From the NCBI GenBank assembly GCA_008000375.1, contig SMOI01000145.1, positions 1 to 64,000 on the forward strand: 64,000 nucleotides of DNA, written 5' to 3'. Positions 50,997-61,433 of this stretch are shown piece after piece (position 1 is the stretch's first letter; each line of letters begins with the position of its first letter). The stretch comes from Poteriospumella lacustris (Eukaryota; Sar; Chrysophyceae; Chromulinales; Dinobryaceae). Under the pieces are notes generated by a model that was not told where the DNA came from, searched no databases, and saw nothing but the letters and a program-made list of their open reading frames with translations. The translations under genes were made by a program, and so were the position numbers.

Positions 50997-53399
50997 ATGA
51001 AAGCTGTAGCGTTCTTGCATCGCGCTGTCCAGCGTCTGCTTCGCTCGAAGCGACTCGACGATCGCGTTGGGGCCGTGTGCATTTTCGCTCTCAAAATGGT
51101 CTCCATCTCGCAGAGTGAAGATCGAGAGGATGGTATTCTTTCTCCTGATTGCTTATCCTGCCTCCAAGAAATTACTTCCGCCCTGTCGCCCTTTTTCTTC
51201 TTGGAAATGGCGCAGACGTCCGAGATCAGCGCCGTGCAGGAAGCGGGCATCATCGCTCTGCTGTTGGCCATTCAGTACCGCGCGGTCAGTGTCGCCACCT
51301 TGCTCTCCCTGCAACCAGAAGTGGTTAGATGCTTTATTCTCAATGCGAATGGCGCGTTGGGGGAAAAGTGGCGGCTGCTGCTGCGGCTGTGCTGGGTGCC
51401 GCCCCCTGCGACTGACAGCTGGGCGCCACCGCCGCTGGCCGAGAGCGTCTTGACCTGCTTCCAGCAGCTCTCCTCATTTCCCCCGTCATCCTCCTCGCCG
51501 ACCTCGAAGACTGTGGCGATCTTACGACCGCATGATGTGCTGCAGGCTGTCGCTGACAGCCTCGTCGAGGCGAGTGCGACGTGCCCTGTCGAGCTCAGCG
51601 CGCCCGCCGCACAGGCTCTTCGCACGCTGTGCATCCAGTGCCTGCACGGTGCAGCCAGCGAAAACCTGCGCGATGACGCGCTGCGTGCACTGAGTGTGTT
51701 GCTGGACACGCGCTGCCTGCGGCCGCACTGGACGACGCTGTCGTCGTCCGGCCCAGCAGACCACGCGGAGACCTTCCCCGTGCTGCTGCTGTCCGTGGTG
51801 GTCGGCGAGCTGCGCCTCGTCTGCGAGGAAATCGCGTGCTTTGTCCCCGCACTCGCCCCCCTACATACTTCGGATGCGTCGCCAGAGCAGCGTGAGCGCG
51901 AAGAGGCGCGGCTGTGTCGGGACTCGCACGTGCTGAGCCAATGCTGTCTCCTGCTGCGCTGGGTCTACCACCTGCTGCTCGGCACCGACGACGACGAGGC
52001 AGACGATGCGCAGGTGTTAGATGGTGGTGGGCTGTGGCAGCGGTGCACCAGCTCCGTGCTGCTCAAGCTGCGGGGCCTGCTTCTGGAGGCTCTCAAGCTT
52101 CTGAGCGACCTGCTGTGTCAGCTGGCCGCGCCGGACGCGCTGCCTGCCTTCCTGCGCCACCGACTTCCGCTGCTGCTGCACACCTACGTTGACAGCGCTG
52201 AAGGCGGCGAGGTTCGCGCGAGCGAGGACGAGGTGGCCCACGCGATGCGGCTGTTGTTGACCATCTTCAGTGCCGTGAAGAGCGCCGTGCGCGACGGCCT
52301 CACGCGCCTAGTCCTCGAGGACAGCAGCGCGCGAGCTCCTCTGACGGAAAGCCGCGTCGATGCACAGAGCCCCTCCTTGACCGTTTGGCAGGCAGCACTG
52401 TCGCTGTCTTCGCTGGCGCTGCTGCCTACCACGTGCCCAGTCGACGCCTTCGGTCGGTTCGTGACGGGCGAAGCGGACGACACGACCACTCGGCGGACTG
52501 CCGACCTCAGTCGTCAGAAGCTGTCGGCGGAAGAGCTGTTGGAAGCCAGAGAGGTCTTCGAGCAGCTGCGCATGGTATTCGTCCAGGAGGATGGCTGCTA
52601 CGACACGCTCTACCTGCTGGCGGCGGTGTTGCAGGATCTCGTCTGTGGCGTGGACGGTGACGCCGATGCCGACGATGTCGCCGATAGTGATGTCGATGAG
52701 GACGAAGGAGACGACCCGCAAAGCGACGATGAAGAAGCCGACGAGCAGCAGCTGCGCAGCAAAGAGAAGCTTCCTCCGCTGCCGAAGCCCGACGTGCCGA
52801 CGCGAACGTCTCGGCGGCTGGGGTCTGCTGCCTTTACCATCGCCGAGCAAGTGCTCGCACCGCTGCTGAGCACCCTCCAGCGGCTGGTGCCGATGTTTGT
52901 TGGCCAGATCCAGGCGCAGTTCGAGGAAGAAGCTGATGATGGGGACGCTGCGCAAGCCCGCCAGGTGATGAACGACGCCGTGTACTTGGCGCTGCGCTGC
53001 GTCCGCCTGTGCTTGCGCCAGTGCCTGCCTATGCTGAAGCGTCTCGTGAAAACAGTGACACTCGACGAACACCAGCAGGTCAGCAGCATTACCGCCGCCT
53101 TCGCCGCGCTCTTCCAGTGGTCGCTTCCGCAGAGCGACGGTAAAGCGAAAGCTCTCCGAGCTGAGGCGCCGGATTCACAGGAGTTGGTGGAGGACGTCCT
53201 CCCCTCAGCGTTGATGACGATTATTGCGGTGCTGCGACAGCAGATGCAGTGGCGCCGAGCTATGAAAGCGTCGACTGCGGTATCGACGTCGGAAGATCAC
53301 GTCGTTCAGGTTATTCTTCGAGAGGTGCAGCTGGTGCAGCGCATGCTGATGAAAGTCGAGGAGCAGGGTCTCACGGCAAGCACAGGGACAACGAAATAG
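50997..53399 (+). CDS. Large alpha-helical repeat protein with acidic insert, unknown
   Basis: A single-exon frame of 800 residues from MKAVAFLHRAVQRLL; a Met six codons upstream is also in frame. It is almost wholly helical with Leu-rich HEAT-like pairs (EAGIIALLLAIQYRA, LLLRLCWVPP, LSLSSLALLPTTCPV). A long acidic segment (about 555-590, with SDVDEDEGDD) is followed by a Lys-rich turn. A final helical block is AEQVLAPLLSTLQRLVPMFV, then LALRCVRLCLRQCLPMLKRL. It could be a nuclear scaffold such as a Fanconi- or ribosome-biogenesis-type HEAT protein, but I do not recognise it and no catalytic motif is present. Confidence 0.6.
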   Translation: MKAVAFLHRAVQRLLRSKRLDDRVGAVCIFALKMVSISQSEDREDGILSPDCLSCLQEITSALSPFFFLEMAQTSEISAVQEAGIIALLLAIQYRAVSVATLLSLQPEVVRCFILNANGALGEKWRLLLRLCWVPPPATDSWAPPPLAESVLTCFQQLSSFPPSSSSPTSKTVAILRPHDVLQAVADSLVEASATCPVELSAPAAQALRTLCIQCLHGAASENLRDDALRALSVLLDTRCLRPHWTTLSSSGPADHAETFPVLLLSVVVGELRLVCEEIACFVPALAPLHTSDASPEQREREEARLCRDSHVLSQCCLLLRWVYHLLLGTDDDEADDAQVLDGGGLWQRCTSSVLLKLRGLLLEALKLLSDLLCQLAAPDALPAFLRHRLPLLLHTYVDSAEGGEVRASEDEVAHAMRLLLTIFSAVKSAVRDGLTRLVLEDSSARAPLTESRVDAQSPSLTVWQAALSLSSLALLPTTCPVDAFGRFVTGEADDTTTRRTADLSRQKLSAEELLEAREVFEQLRMVFVQEDGCYDTLYLLAAVLQDLVCGVDGDADADDVADSDVDEDEGDDPQSDDEEADEQQLRSKEKLPPLPKPDVPTRTSRRLGSAAFTIAEQVLAPLLSTLQRLVPMFVGQIQAQFEEEADDGDAAQARQVMNDAVYLALRCVRLCLRQCLPMLKRLVKTVTLDEHQQVSSITAAFAALFQWSLPQSDGKAKALRAEAPDSQELVEDVLPSALMTIIAVLRQQMQWRRAMKASTAVSTSEDHVVQVILREVQLVQRMLMKVEEQGLTASTGTTK

Positions 53400-53531
53400 C
53401 CCCAAGCAGCCTGACGCAAGGGAACGGGATTGATAGACGTTTGGTAGTTGTCGTTGGTGTAAATACTTGCGGCGTTTTAATTGTCTTTGGCGTTTGGTTC
53501 ATGTCTGTCACCGGCTGATGGTGAGCACACT

Positions 53532-54912
53532 TCAACGGGAAAAATGGAGAGCGGGTGCTGGAAGATGCTTCGTGAGGACCGTGTCAATCTCCTTAAAGAT
53601 CCTACGACGCCGACGAGTAGCGCGAGCATGCTCTCGATTGCGTGCACGGGTTGTCTCTTCGCGCTTCGTCAACTCTTCTGCATCGATGTCTTCCTGGCTA
53701 TCATCATCGACAGCATCGTTTCTTGTGAGTGACGCCTTGTTCGAACGAGGCCCGTAACTCTGGCGCCTTTTCTTCGGCGCATGAAGCAACAACCGATGCA
53801 GATTTAACTGGACGGCCAGTGAGGGAGTGAGGTTACGCTTGCGCATGTACTACGGATCAACATACATCACATATGACATCAGAAAGGCGAGGGTGTCAAA
53901 GTGCTCGCTGTCGACCTACCTTTCCCACTGGATCTGTTATGGACGACCACATAGCTTGTAAAGATGTCAGCACGTCACAATCGCTCTGACTTTGGTGTGA
54001 TGCGATATCAGTGACAACGTGTGAGCTACTTTTAATTCGCAGCAGGTCACAAGAGTTGAACGAATCTTCTGGGGCCTCGCCGCCCCTCGTGGTATTCAAA
54101 GCTTGTCGTGTGCGCCCTTCTTCTTCTGAGTCATCAGAGTCATCGTTGAAGTTTGTCTGATATTTTCGCTTCCTCGTGTTATAAACATGTATCAAGCCAC
54201 CATTTGTCTCGGAATGAATCTCGTCGCTTTGAGCGGAGTTGATGCTCGATCGTTGCTGCGTATACACGGAGGTGGCAGAGGCAAAGGAGCGTATCTTCGA
54301 CTTCCTCGAGCCATTGCGGTGCCCAGTATCATCTGAGTTCAATGTGCCATCCCACACCAATGATTGTGGTCGATGTTGCTCGCAGGCGTTCTGGTCATCG
54401 AAATCGTCAAAGTAGGACTCTTGATGTGGGACTCCAGGTGGACGAGAAAAGCTGGGAGAAGGAGATTGTGCGTCAAACAAGCTCTGCTCTCCAGAGAACT
54501 CTCTCTGAGCGCATTGATCCATAAGCTCCATGCCGTTGTTGGCCTTTACCAGAAAATTTCCGGTGTCAAGTGAGATTGGTGAGACTGGGGTAGATCCGCT
54601 GAAATCGCCAGGAAAGAACATAGATTCTAGTTGAGCGGAAATTGTGACATCCGTCGCTATAGAGTGACTTGTTTGAGTTTGATTGCAGCTCCCACCCGTG
54701 ATTCTTTCTCTGTCTTTGGTAATATGAATTTCTTCCTCCGACCAGAATGGCCATACGGCGTCAAGGATATTGTCGTTGACAATATCCCATTGGAAATCAT
54801 CAAACAGCGACGGACCAGGGAAGTCTCCAACAGTTGATAGATATTCCTTGCTATCAGGTAATTGATCACTTCCGCTTTTTTCGGTACTTGGGGAAATGTT
54901 GATGAGATCCAT
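53532..54912 (-). CDS. bZIP-type transcription factor with little or no zipper
   Basis: Two minus-strand exons, 54912 (first ATG) to 53920 and 53849-53532, with a 70-nt intron (donor GTAGGT, acceptor CCGTAG, phase 0), giving 436 residues. The N-terminal exon is acidic and Ser-rich, as in activation domains (PSLFDDFQWDIVNDNILDAV, ESYFDDFDDQNACEQ). It has a nuclear-signal-like NTRKRKYQ and an acidic DDSDDSEEE. The second exon carries KKRRQS and then a bZIP basic region, RARNREHARATRRRRRIF. The N-R-E-H-A form is familiar from stramenopile bZIPs. Only about 22 residues (KEIDTVLTKHLPAPALHFSR) remain before the stop, too short for a normal leucine zipper, so a further exon, a truncation or monomeric binding is implied. 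The start is unsettled: the frame opens above 54912 only with a non-ATG codon, suggesting a 5' exon. Confidence 0.6.
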
Positions 54913-55573
54913 ATCTGGATTTGTTGCTTGGGAACGCTGATCGCTATAACATGGATTTGAAGAAGATTGCACGTGAATCGATTATGGTACTTGAATGCCA
55001 TGAAAATAGCCCTTGAGAGAAATGACTTCCCAGCCATATTCTTGAGGAGTCGCATCTCTTCTTGAAAAAGCGTCATCAGATTTCAAGTCGTTGAACGTTT
55101 GTGCGGTCACTGTCCCTATTCACTGATGCATCGCCTGCGCGTTGGACTCGTTGCCAGAGCGAGGAAGCTCGACCACGTGCGAGGAGCTTGAAAGTCGTTG
55201 AAATGTGAGGACAAAGTCCCGTCAAGGGACCATAGGTGGACGAGGAGCTTGAATTGAAAATGAAAACGAGTTCCTTTCAGTTCAGCAGTTGTTGTCGAAG
55301 GTCGAGGGAGGAGAGCGGGCGTTACAGATTTCAGTCGTGGCAGTTTCGTTTCGACGTTAGACAGACTCAGCAGACTGATGATGAACGATGAAGCACACGA
55401 AGTCAGCGGGAAAGACGACAGAATTCATAAGAATTGCCTTTGATACCAGCCGATCAACGAATTTTCGCTTCATTCCAGCGCAGATTTATTCCGATTCAGC
55501 CGCATCCAGTGAAGCCTCAGCGTTCAGCAACACTTCTTTCCGCCTATTCTTGTCTGCACATCAACGACTAGTC
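54913..55573. promoter_or_regulatory. Divergent promoter region
   Basis: 661 bp between the bZIP gene (minus) and EFCAB10 (plus), lower in GC. It likely includes a missed 5' exon of the bZIP gene (a minus-strand frame covers 55076-54657) and the promoters. Repeated AGGAGCTTGAA elements occur near 55180 and 55240. Confidence 0.4.
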
Positions 55574-56182
55574 ATGTCCAAAACAATCGTCGATCCTCGG
55601 GCTGAGGCCATGAAGTACTTGAATCAGCACAAGCTTTTGGCACTTTTTGATATCCTTGGTGCACGACTGGCGAAGGAGAAGCCGCAGCATCCCAACGATT
55701 TCATTTCGGAGGAACTCGGTCGCATCGCTCAGCTAAAAGCGAGTGGTCAGCCAGTACGAGAAAACGCACCACGTGATGCTTCGAACTCTTCTGACTGTTG
55801 CTGCTGTTGTTAGGTCACGCTTTTCTCGAAGGAAGACGTCGAGACGCTGTTTTCTACCTTCGACATCACTGGCAAGGGCTTCGTGTCGCCCCTGCAGTAC
55901 CGAAAAGGTGCGCCGCGTCGTGTTTTCCTCTCTCACTCAGTTCAACACAATGAATGCTCTAACTTCAAACGGCTCGATGTTCGTCGCAACAGCTCTGACC
56001 GCAGTGGGGATCCAAGACGAGACCGTGGCGGTGCCTGCGCAAGACCGCATCGACCAGGCGCTCTTCGTGGACTCGCTGTAAGTGCTGCTGCTGCTGCTCC
56101 ATGTTGTCCAGCGATGGCTTATGAGTCGAACCCTCTGGCTGCAACCCATAGATACGCCGAGATCATCAAGCGGGCGTTTTAG
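55574..56182 (+). CDS. EFCAB10: EF-hand domain-containing protein 10 (RIIa domain), ciliary
   Basis: Four exons: 55574-55753, 55814-55907, 55993-56077 and 56152-56182. Introns of 60, 85 and 74 nt match in phase (donors GTACGA, GTGCGC, GTAAGT), giving 129 residues (human EFCAB10 is about 127). The N terminus is an RIIa-type dimerisation/docking domain (AMKYLNQHKLLALFDILGAR, then HPNDFISEEL). It is followed by a degenerate EF-hand (VETLFSTFDITGKGFVSPLQ) in which the loop D.TGKG.V lacks a full set of Ca2+ ligands. The final exon gives LYAEIIKRAF, matching the family's C-terminal helix. RIIa proteins dock to axonemal A-kinase anchors or radial-spoke-type partners, so a flagellar role is expected. 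An extended upstream frame (55388) has no conserved sequence. Confidence 0.8.
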
Positions 56183-56365
56183 AGGCGGCCGTCGTGAAGC
56201 GCGGCTCTCTGCGCTGGCCGGCGCTGGCCGGCACTCTGCTGCGGTGCACCTGTAAGTATAGAAAACCACCGCGAAGCGTCCACTCGGGGCGGACGACGTC
56301 CTCCCGGAACCCCTTAATTATGAATTATGTACACTGCTGCCCGCTCGTCCTCGTCCGAGCGGCGG
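56183..56365. other. Convergent gap
   Basis: 183 bp shared by the 3' ends of EFCAB10 and the RasGEF gene. It contains GCGCTGGCCG repeated twice near 56212-56229. Confidence 0.4.
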
Positions 56366-58708
56366 CTACTTGCGAAAGGAAATCGCCTTGAGCAGCGACT
56401 TGAACCGCAACTTGCGCTTCTGCTTGCCGCCCTCCTCGCTCTCCTCATCCTCGTCTTCGTCTTCGTCCTCGTCCTCCTCTTCGTCCTCGTCCTCTTCGTC
56501 GTCGTCTTCTTCGTCGTCGTCCTCTTCGTCGTCGTCGTCGTCCGGGCGGCGGCTGAACACCGACGACAACATCCGCGTGAACCGCGACGGCTGGCGCTTT
56601 AGCTGTCCGGGCCGCGGCGCGCTGGAGCTCGGCGCGGAGCCGTCCATGGAGCCCAGCGTCGAGCTGCGCTTTATTCGCTCGTAGGCGTCCGATTTCTGAA
56701 ATTTTCCGCTGCCGCCGGCGGTGGCGGGGCCGGCGGCGGGCGGCGAGGAGGACACGCCGCCCATCGTGACGGTCTTTTTGCCCTTCGGCGTCAGCGGCGG
56801 CGACACTGCGCTCTGCTGCTGCGCCTTGCGAATCATGTCGGCGCTCTCGCGCGCCTCCGACAGCTGGTACAGCCGCTTGGAGAGCAGCGTGGACTGCGCC
56901 GCCGAGCGCGCCAGGTGGCGCCGCCACTCGTACTGCAGGCTGGCGCCCACGACCCGCACGGGCTGGAAGTCGTAGCGCAGCACCTGCATCTTGGCGAGGG
57001 GCAGCAGCAGGCCGGTCATTTGGCGCCACTTGGTCACGTGGAAGAGGTGCGGGTGGTCGGGCACGTACTCGGAGGCGTGCACCTCGGCGACGGCGGTCAG
57101 CGCCGCCACGTGGGCGGGCAGGTGCGGCACGACGGCCTGCAGCTGGTCGAAGTGGAACTCGTCGCCGTCCAGGCCCACGGGCACCGCCATCTCCATCACG
57201 GGCACCGCGGAGGCGGCGGGGACGAGCAGCGCCTTGCGGGGCAGCAGCGCCAGGCGCCAGTCGATGTCCTCCGACACCAGTCCGCGCCGCGCGCGCTGCC
57301 GCGTCAGCCGCGCGGTCGCCTGCTCGTAGGCCAGCTGCGCCTGCAGCTTGGACAGCTCCGCGCGGTACCGCGCGTAGTTCTTGCCGGCGGCCATGAGCTT
57401 CTTGAGCTGCTGCAGCTGCTGCATGGCGCCGCGCGAGACCTGGTCGTGCGACAGCGCCAGCCGCGAGACGCAGCCCTGCTGCAGCGCCGTCAGCACCGCC
57501 ATCAGCCCGAGGAAGTTGCCCAGCTGCTGCAGCTGCTGCGCCAGTGTGATGAACTTCGTGATGAGCAGGCCGCGATGGGCCGGAGACTCGCCGGCCAGCA
57601 CGACGGACGTGACCCACGTCGACGCCGAGTTGAAGCGGTCCACGAGGCGCCGCACGCCGCCGAAGTCCATCGTGTCCTGCAGCAGCCTGTTGCCCGCGAA
57701 CGGGTCCTCGTCCGTGCCGACGCACGTCTTGAGGATGGCGTGCATGCGCAGGCGCTGGAAGAGCGCGGCGTCGAGCAGCGTCCACTGGCGCGCCAGCTCC
57801 GTCGGGTCGAGGTCGAGCAGCTTCTTCGCGAAGGCCGCGACGCTGTCGATCAGCGACACGCCCGGGCCGATGCGCACCACTGGGTACGTCGCCCCGTCTG
57901 CGCCGTCGTCTCCGTCGCCGTAGGCGTTCGCCGGCGCGTCGTCGTCGTCGTCGTCGTCCGAGTCGCTGTCGAGCAGCGCCTCGCCGCCGAAGATTTCCAA
58001 TTTGATCTTCGGCCCCTCCGTCAGCGTCTTCTTCAGCTGCTCCTTGATCTCCGCCTTCAGCTGGCCGTCCCAAGCGCCCTCCGTGAGGAAGAGCTGCGGC
58101 CCCGTGCGCGGCAGGTCGTGGGCGGGGTCCCAGTGCAGCTGCTCGTCGACGTGCTCCTGCAGCGCCGACCGCGCCGCCTGCCGCAGACGCTCCAGCTTCG
58201 CCACGAAGCGATCCACCAGCCGCGGGTCCAGGCCGTACGCGCCGCACTCCTGCTGGATGCCGATGAAGGTGCCCGTCTCCGTCGTCGCGAAGGTGTTGAG
58301 CAGCACCAGCTGCTGCGAGTGCAGGAACACGCGGAACTGCACCACCCAGAACAGCAGGAACTCCAGCGCGCCGTGCACGATCTCCTCCGTTTCGGGCGAT
58401 AGCTTGCGCATCAGAATCAAGATGCGCACGAGGATATCGTTCATGGGCACGATCTGCGGCAGATAGACGAAGGCCGGCTCGACGATGTTCTCCCAGGCGA
58501 CGATGTCGCAGGAGAAGTCGTCTTTCCGCAGGACCTGCTTGCCGAACAGCTTGAACAAGCCGAACAGCAGCGTATTTAGGTCGATTCCGATAATCTCCTG
58601 CTTCTTCTCGCGTATTTCGAGCTCCAAATTGATCCACTCATCGCCGACGTTGTCGAGGATGTCCAGCTTCCCGTAGCTGTCGATGAAGTCCGGCTGCAGC
58701 CCGCTCAT
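56366..58708 (-). CDS. RasGEF (CDC25-homology) guanine nucleotide exchange factor
   Basis: A single exon of 780 residues. Residues 1-260 are helical and probably serve as the RasGEF_N/REM-type scaffold (GIDLNTLLFGLFKLFGKQVL). The catalytic CDC25 fold begins about 283: SLIDSVAAFAKKLLDLDPTE, LARQWTLLDAALFQRL, then RLVDRFNSASTWVTSVVL and ITKFITLAQQLQQLGNFLGL, which are the structural signatures of RasGEFs. A Ser-rich linker, a Lys/Arg segment and a long Asp/Glu tract with a basic end (LRFKSLLKAISFRK) finish the protein; that end could bind membranes. RasGEFs load Ras/Rap-type GTPases. The target is unknown. An acidic insert interrupts the domain front (about 250-275). Confidence 0.85.
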   Translation of the reverse strand: MSGLQPDFIDSYGKLDILDNVGDEWINLELEIREKKQEIIGIDLNTLLFGLFKLFGKQVLRKDDFSCDIVAWENIVEPAFVYLPQIVPMNDILVRILILMRKLSPETEEIVHGALEFLLFWVVQFRVFLHSQQLVLLNTFATTETGTFIGIQQECGAYGLDPRLVDRFVAKLERLRQAARSALQEHVDEQLHWDPAHDLPRTGPQLFLTEGAWDGQLKAEIKEQLKKTLTEGPKIKLEIFGGEALLDSDSDDDDDDDAPANAYGDGDDGADGATYPVVRIGPGVSLIDSVAAFAKKLLDLDPTELARQWTLLDAALFQRLRMHAILKTCVGTDEDPFAGNRLLQDTMDFGGVRRLVDRFNSASTWVTSVVLAGESPAHRGLLITKFITLAQQLQQLGNFLGLMAVLTALQQGCVSRLALSHDQVSRGAMQQLQQLKKLMAAGKNYARYRAELSKLQAQLAYEQATARLTRQRARRGLVSEDIDWRLALLPRKALLVPAASAVPVMEMAVPVGLDGDEFHFDQLQAVVPHLPAHVAALTAVAEVHASEYVPDHPHLFHVTKWRQMTGLLLPLAKMQVLRYDFQPVRVVGASLQYEWRRHLARSAAQSTLLSKRLYQLSEARESADMIRKAQQQSAVSPPLTPKGKKTVTMGGVSSSPPAAGPATAGGSGKFQKSDAYERIKRSSTLGSMDGSAPSSSAPRPGQLKRQPSRFTRMLSSVFSRRPDDDDDEEDDDEEDDDEEDEDEEEDEDEDEDEDEESEEGGKQKRKLRFKSLLKAISFRK

Positions 58709-59045
58709 TTGCGATCCGCCGCGTCTCTCTTACGCTCGCTTGCGCAGTGCTGTGGACCTGATCAGATGTGGCTCCGAGGCCCGGGCTCGAGCAGGAATGG
58801 CGACGTGCCGATCAACGTCGAGCGTCGAGCGTCCGATCGCCAAACGGCGGCGCCTGCGCCGCGAAAATGTAACGGCTTTCTGTGACCGACGGATGGAGGG
58901 CTGGCCGGAGGGTCGCAGAGGCCGCCCTCCCAGTTCTGCACAGCCACCCAAACGCTCCTCCCGGCTCCATCGCAGGGGCATTGATCGCCAAACCCGCCTC
59001 CTTTGCACAAGTATTTCGCTGGCTACGTTCGTGCGGGTGTCAGTC
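58709..59045. promoter_or_regulatory. Divergent promoter region
   Basis: 337 bp between the RasGEF start (minus) and the NOP9 start (plus). The NOP9 frame is open through it but shows no conserved sequence. Confidence 0.4.
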
Positions 59046-61433
59046 ATGAGCAGTTCGAAGCCCACGTTGGACGGGCACGAAAAGCCCCGCAAACTGGAAG
59101 ATGATTCGGCCGTTTATCTGGCGCAAATGGACGTGGAGTTCGACAAACTGCCCGTCGACGACATCGACGGGCGCTCAATTTTGGCAGAAAACGTCCTTAG
59201 AGATGTGGAGCACCGTCTGGCGAGTGCGTCGTGCGACCGCCGCACCAACTTCATCGTGGAGAAGTTCATCACGGACGGCAGCATCGAGGTCCTCATCGAC
59301 TGCATGAAGCGCTGCAAGGACTACGTGGTCTTCCTGGCGCGCAACCGCTTCGCCTCTCACATTGTACAGTCTCTCCTGGCCCGACTCACCTACCTGCTGA
59401 AGGACCAGCCCAACGCGGAGACCGAGCACCCGACGCTGGTCGAGTCGGTGGTGTCCTTCTGCTCTCCCCTGCTGCACGACATGCACTGGCTCAGCCAGGA
59501 GCAATGCTCCAGCCACGTGCTTCGCTCCGTCGTCTGCCTGCTCGCCGGCGTGCCGCCCGTGGCCGAGAAGAAGACGAAGAAGGCGAAGCACCAGCACTCG
59601 GTGACCTACTCGCTGACGCTGGACGAGCTCGTCGTCGCCGGCACCTTCCCGATCGCGCACCGCTTCAGCATCACCGTGCCCCTGCGGTTCAAGGAGGTGC
59701 TGCTGTCGTACTGCGCGCAGCTGCACGAGAAGAAGTCGGCGCACGACCTGCAGCTGCTCGTCGCGAACGTCTCGTCGAACGCGTTTCTGCTGCTGCTGCT
59801 GCGCGTGCTCGGCTGCCCCGAGCGCTTCGTCGACGCGCAGGGCTTCCAGCTGGCGCAGAGCGTCGTGCTGAAGATCATGGAGCTGTCGGACCCGGCGGAG
59901 TACGGCTTCGAGGCGTCGGTGGCGTCGTCGACGTTCTTCGCGATGGCGGGCGACCGCTGCGGCAGCTTCTTCCTCGAGGCGGTGGCGGCCTTCCTCGAGC
60001 GCAACCTCTTCCTCGGCCTCGTGCACGGCAACTGCCTCGGCACGCTCGAGGCGTATCTGCAGGACGCCACCAGCAACTTCGTGCTGCAGGCGGTGGCGCG
60101 CCGCCTGGACCACGAGCTGGCGCAGCTGGCGGCTGCGCAGGCGCCGCCCGCCGCCGCCGGCGACGAGGACGACGAGCGCAGCGCCAAGAAGCGGAAGAAG
60201 GAGGCGAAGCGCGCGGCGCGCGACCCCTTCCGACCCTACGTCGTGCGCACGGCCGTGGCGCTCGTCGAGGAGCTGCTGCAGACCGCGACGGCCGCCGACG
60301 ACGTCGCCGCGAAGCGTCGCATGTGGCAGGAGCGCGGCGGCGTGCTGCTGACGCTGCTGCAGTGCGCGCTGACGCTGCGGCGCGTGGAGACGGACGACGA
60401 CCGCGCGCACCAGCTGCTCGCGGAGCAGGTGGCGCGGCTGGTGCTGTTCACGTGGACGACGGCGGCGTTCGCCGGCGACGTGTGGACGGTCGCCCTCGAC
60501 GACAAAGGCCTCGTCGCCGACGCCGCGCGGCATCTGTCGCAGCGCATCACCGCGCCGCCGCCGACCGCGGCCCCCGCCGCTGAGGGCGACCGCGGCGGTG
60601 GCGCGTGCGCACCGACGGCGGCTGCGCCGTCGTCGTCGGGCGCGAAGGGCTACGTGGACCTGAGCGCGCAGCTGCTGCAGTGTCGCCTGCTGGGCGCGCT
60701 GCTCACCTTCCCGACGCTGAAGGTGGCGCTGCTCGCCGCCAACGTGGTGCTGGCGCTGGACGCGGCCGCGCTGAAGCTCGTGTCGACGACGGGCAACCTG
60801 AGCCGCTCCGTCTTCGACACGTACCTGCGCGTCTACGCGCCCGCCCCCGCCGCCCCCGCCGCGCCCACCGCCGCCGCCGAGGCAGAGCCGCCGGTCGCGC
60901 CGGTCGACGGCGAGTTGCCGTCGCTGGCGCAGCAGGCGCAGATGACGAAGCAGCTGTCGGCGACGCTGGTGGGTCTGGCGGCGGAGCTGGCGGGGCACTT
61001 CGTGGGGCAGCACATCGTGCGGCGCATCTTCGACGCGTCCGACATTCGCGGCCGCGAGCGCTGGGTGCAGGTGCTGTCCGCGCCCGCCGTGCTGGCCGCG
61101 CTGCAGCGCACGAAGGAGGGCCGCGGCTCGCTGCAGCTGGTGCAGGCCGAGGCCTACGTGCGCGACGCCGCCGAGTGGCGCAACGCGATGAAGAAGCAGA
61201 TGCGCGCGGCCGAGCTCTTCAAGGACCTGCTCGGCGACGCGCCCGCCGCGCCCGCCGAGAAGAAGAAAGGCGCGAAGGAGGACGGCCCCCGAGGCAAAGA
61301 GGACGCCGCCGCCGCCGCCGATGACGAAGACGGCGACGACGACGGCGACGAGGCCGCCGCCGACGCCGCGGGCGGCAAGCGCAAGCGCAAGCGCAAGCGA
61401 CCGAACCAAAAGGCGAAGGCCTCCACCGCGTAG
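59046..61433 (+). CDS. NOP9: Nucleolar pumilio-like protein NOP9
   Basis: A single exon of 795 residues. The family's PUF-like repeats run through it: DRRTNFIVEKFITDGSIEVL, FLARNRFASHIVQSLLARL, QEQCSSHVLRSVVCLLAG, AGDRCGSFFLEAVAAFLER, HGNCLGTLEAYLQDATSNF then VLQAVARRL, then AGHFVGQHIVRRIFDAS and the RNAM..QMRAAELFKDLL end. The Lys-rich tail (KRKRKRKR) is a nucleolar signal. In yeast, Nop9 binds the 20S pre-rRNA near the 3' end of 18S and blocks premature cleavage by Nob1. Ala/Pro inserts between repeats are lineage-specific. The start is the Met before SSSKPTLDG; upstream codons in frame lack conservation. Confidence 0.88.
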   Translation: MSSSKPTLDGHEKPRKLEDDSAVYLAQMDVEFDKLPVDDIDGRSILAENVLRDVEHRLASASCDRRTNFIVEKFITDGSIEVLIDCMKRCKDYVVFLARNRFASHIVQSLLARLTYLLKDQPNAETEHPTLVESVVSFCSPLLHDMHWLSQEQCSSHVLRSVVCLLAGVPPVAEKKTKKAKHQHSVTYSLTLDELVVAGTFPIAHRFSITVPLRFKEVLLSYCAQLHEKKSAHDLQLLVANVSSNAFLLLLLRVLGCPERFVDAQGFQLAQSVVLKIMELSDPAEYGFEASVASSTFFAMAGDRCGSFFLEAVAAFLERNLFLGLVHGNCLGTLEAYLQDATSNFVLQAVARRLDHELAQLAAAQAPPAAAGDEDDERSAKKRKKEAKRAARDPFRPYVVRTAVALVEELLQTATAADDVAAKRRMWQERGGVLLTLLQCALTLRRVETDDDRAHQLLAEQVARLVLFTWTTAAFAGDVWTVALDDKGLVADAARHLSQRITAPPPTAAPAAEGDRGGGACAPTAAAPSSSGAKGYVDLSAQLLQCRLLGALLTFPTLKVALLAANVVLALDAAALKLVSTTGNLSRSVFDTYLRVYAPAPAAPAAPTAAAEAEPPVAPVDGELPSLAQQAQMTKQLSATLVGLAAELAGHFVGQHIVRRIFDASDIRGRERWVQVLSAPAVLAALQRTKEGRGSLQLVQAEAYVRDAAEWRNAMKKQMRAAELFKDLLGDAPAAPAEKKKGAKEDGPRGKEDAAAAADDEDGDDDGDEAAADAAGGKRKRKRKRPNQKAKASTA

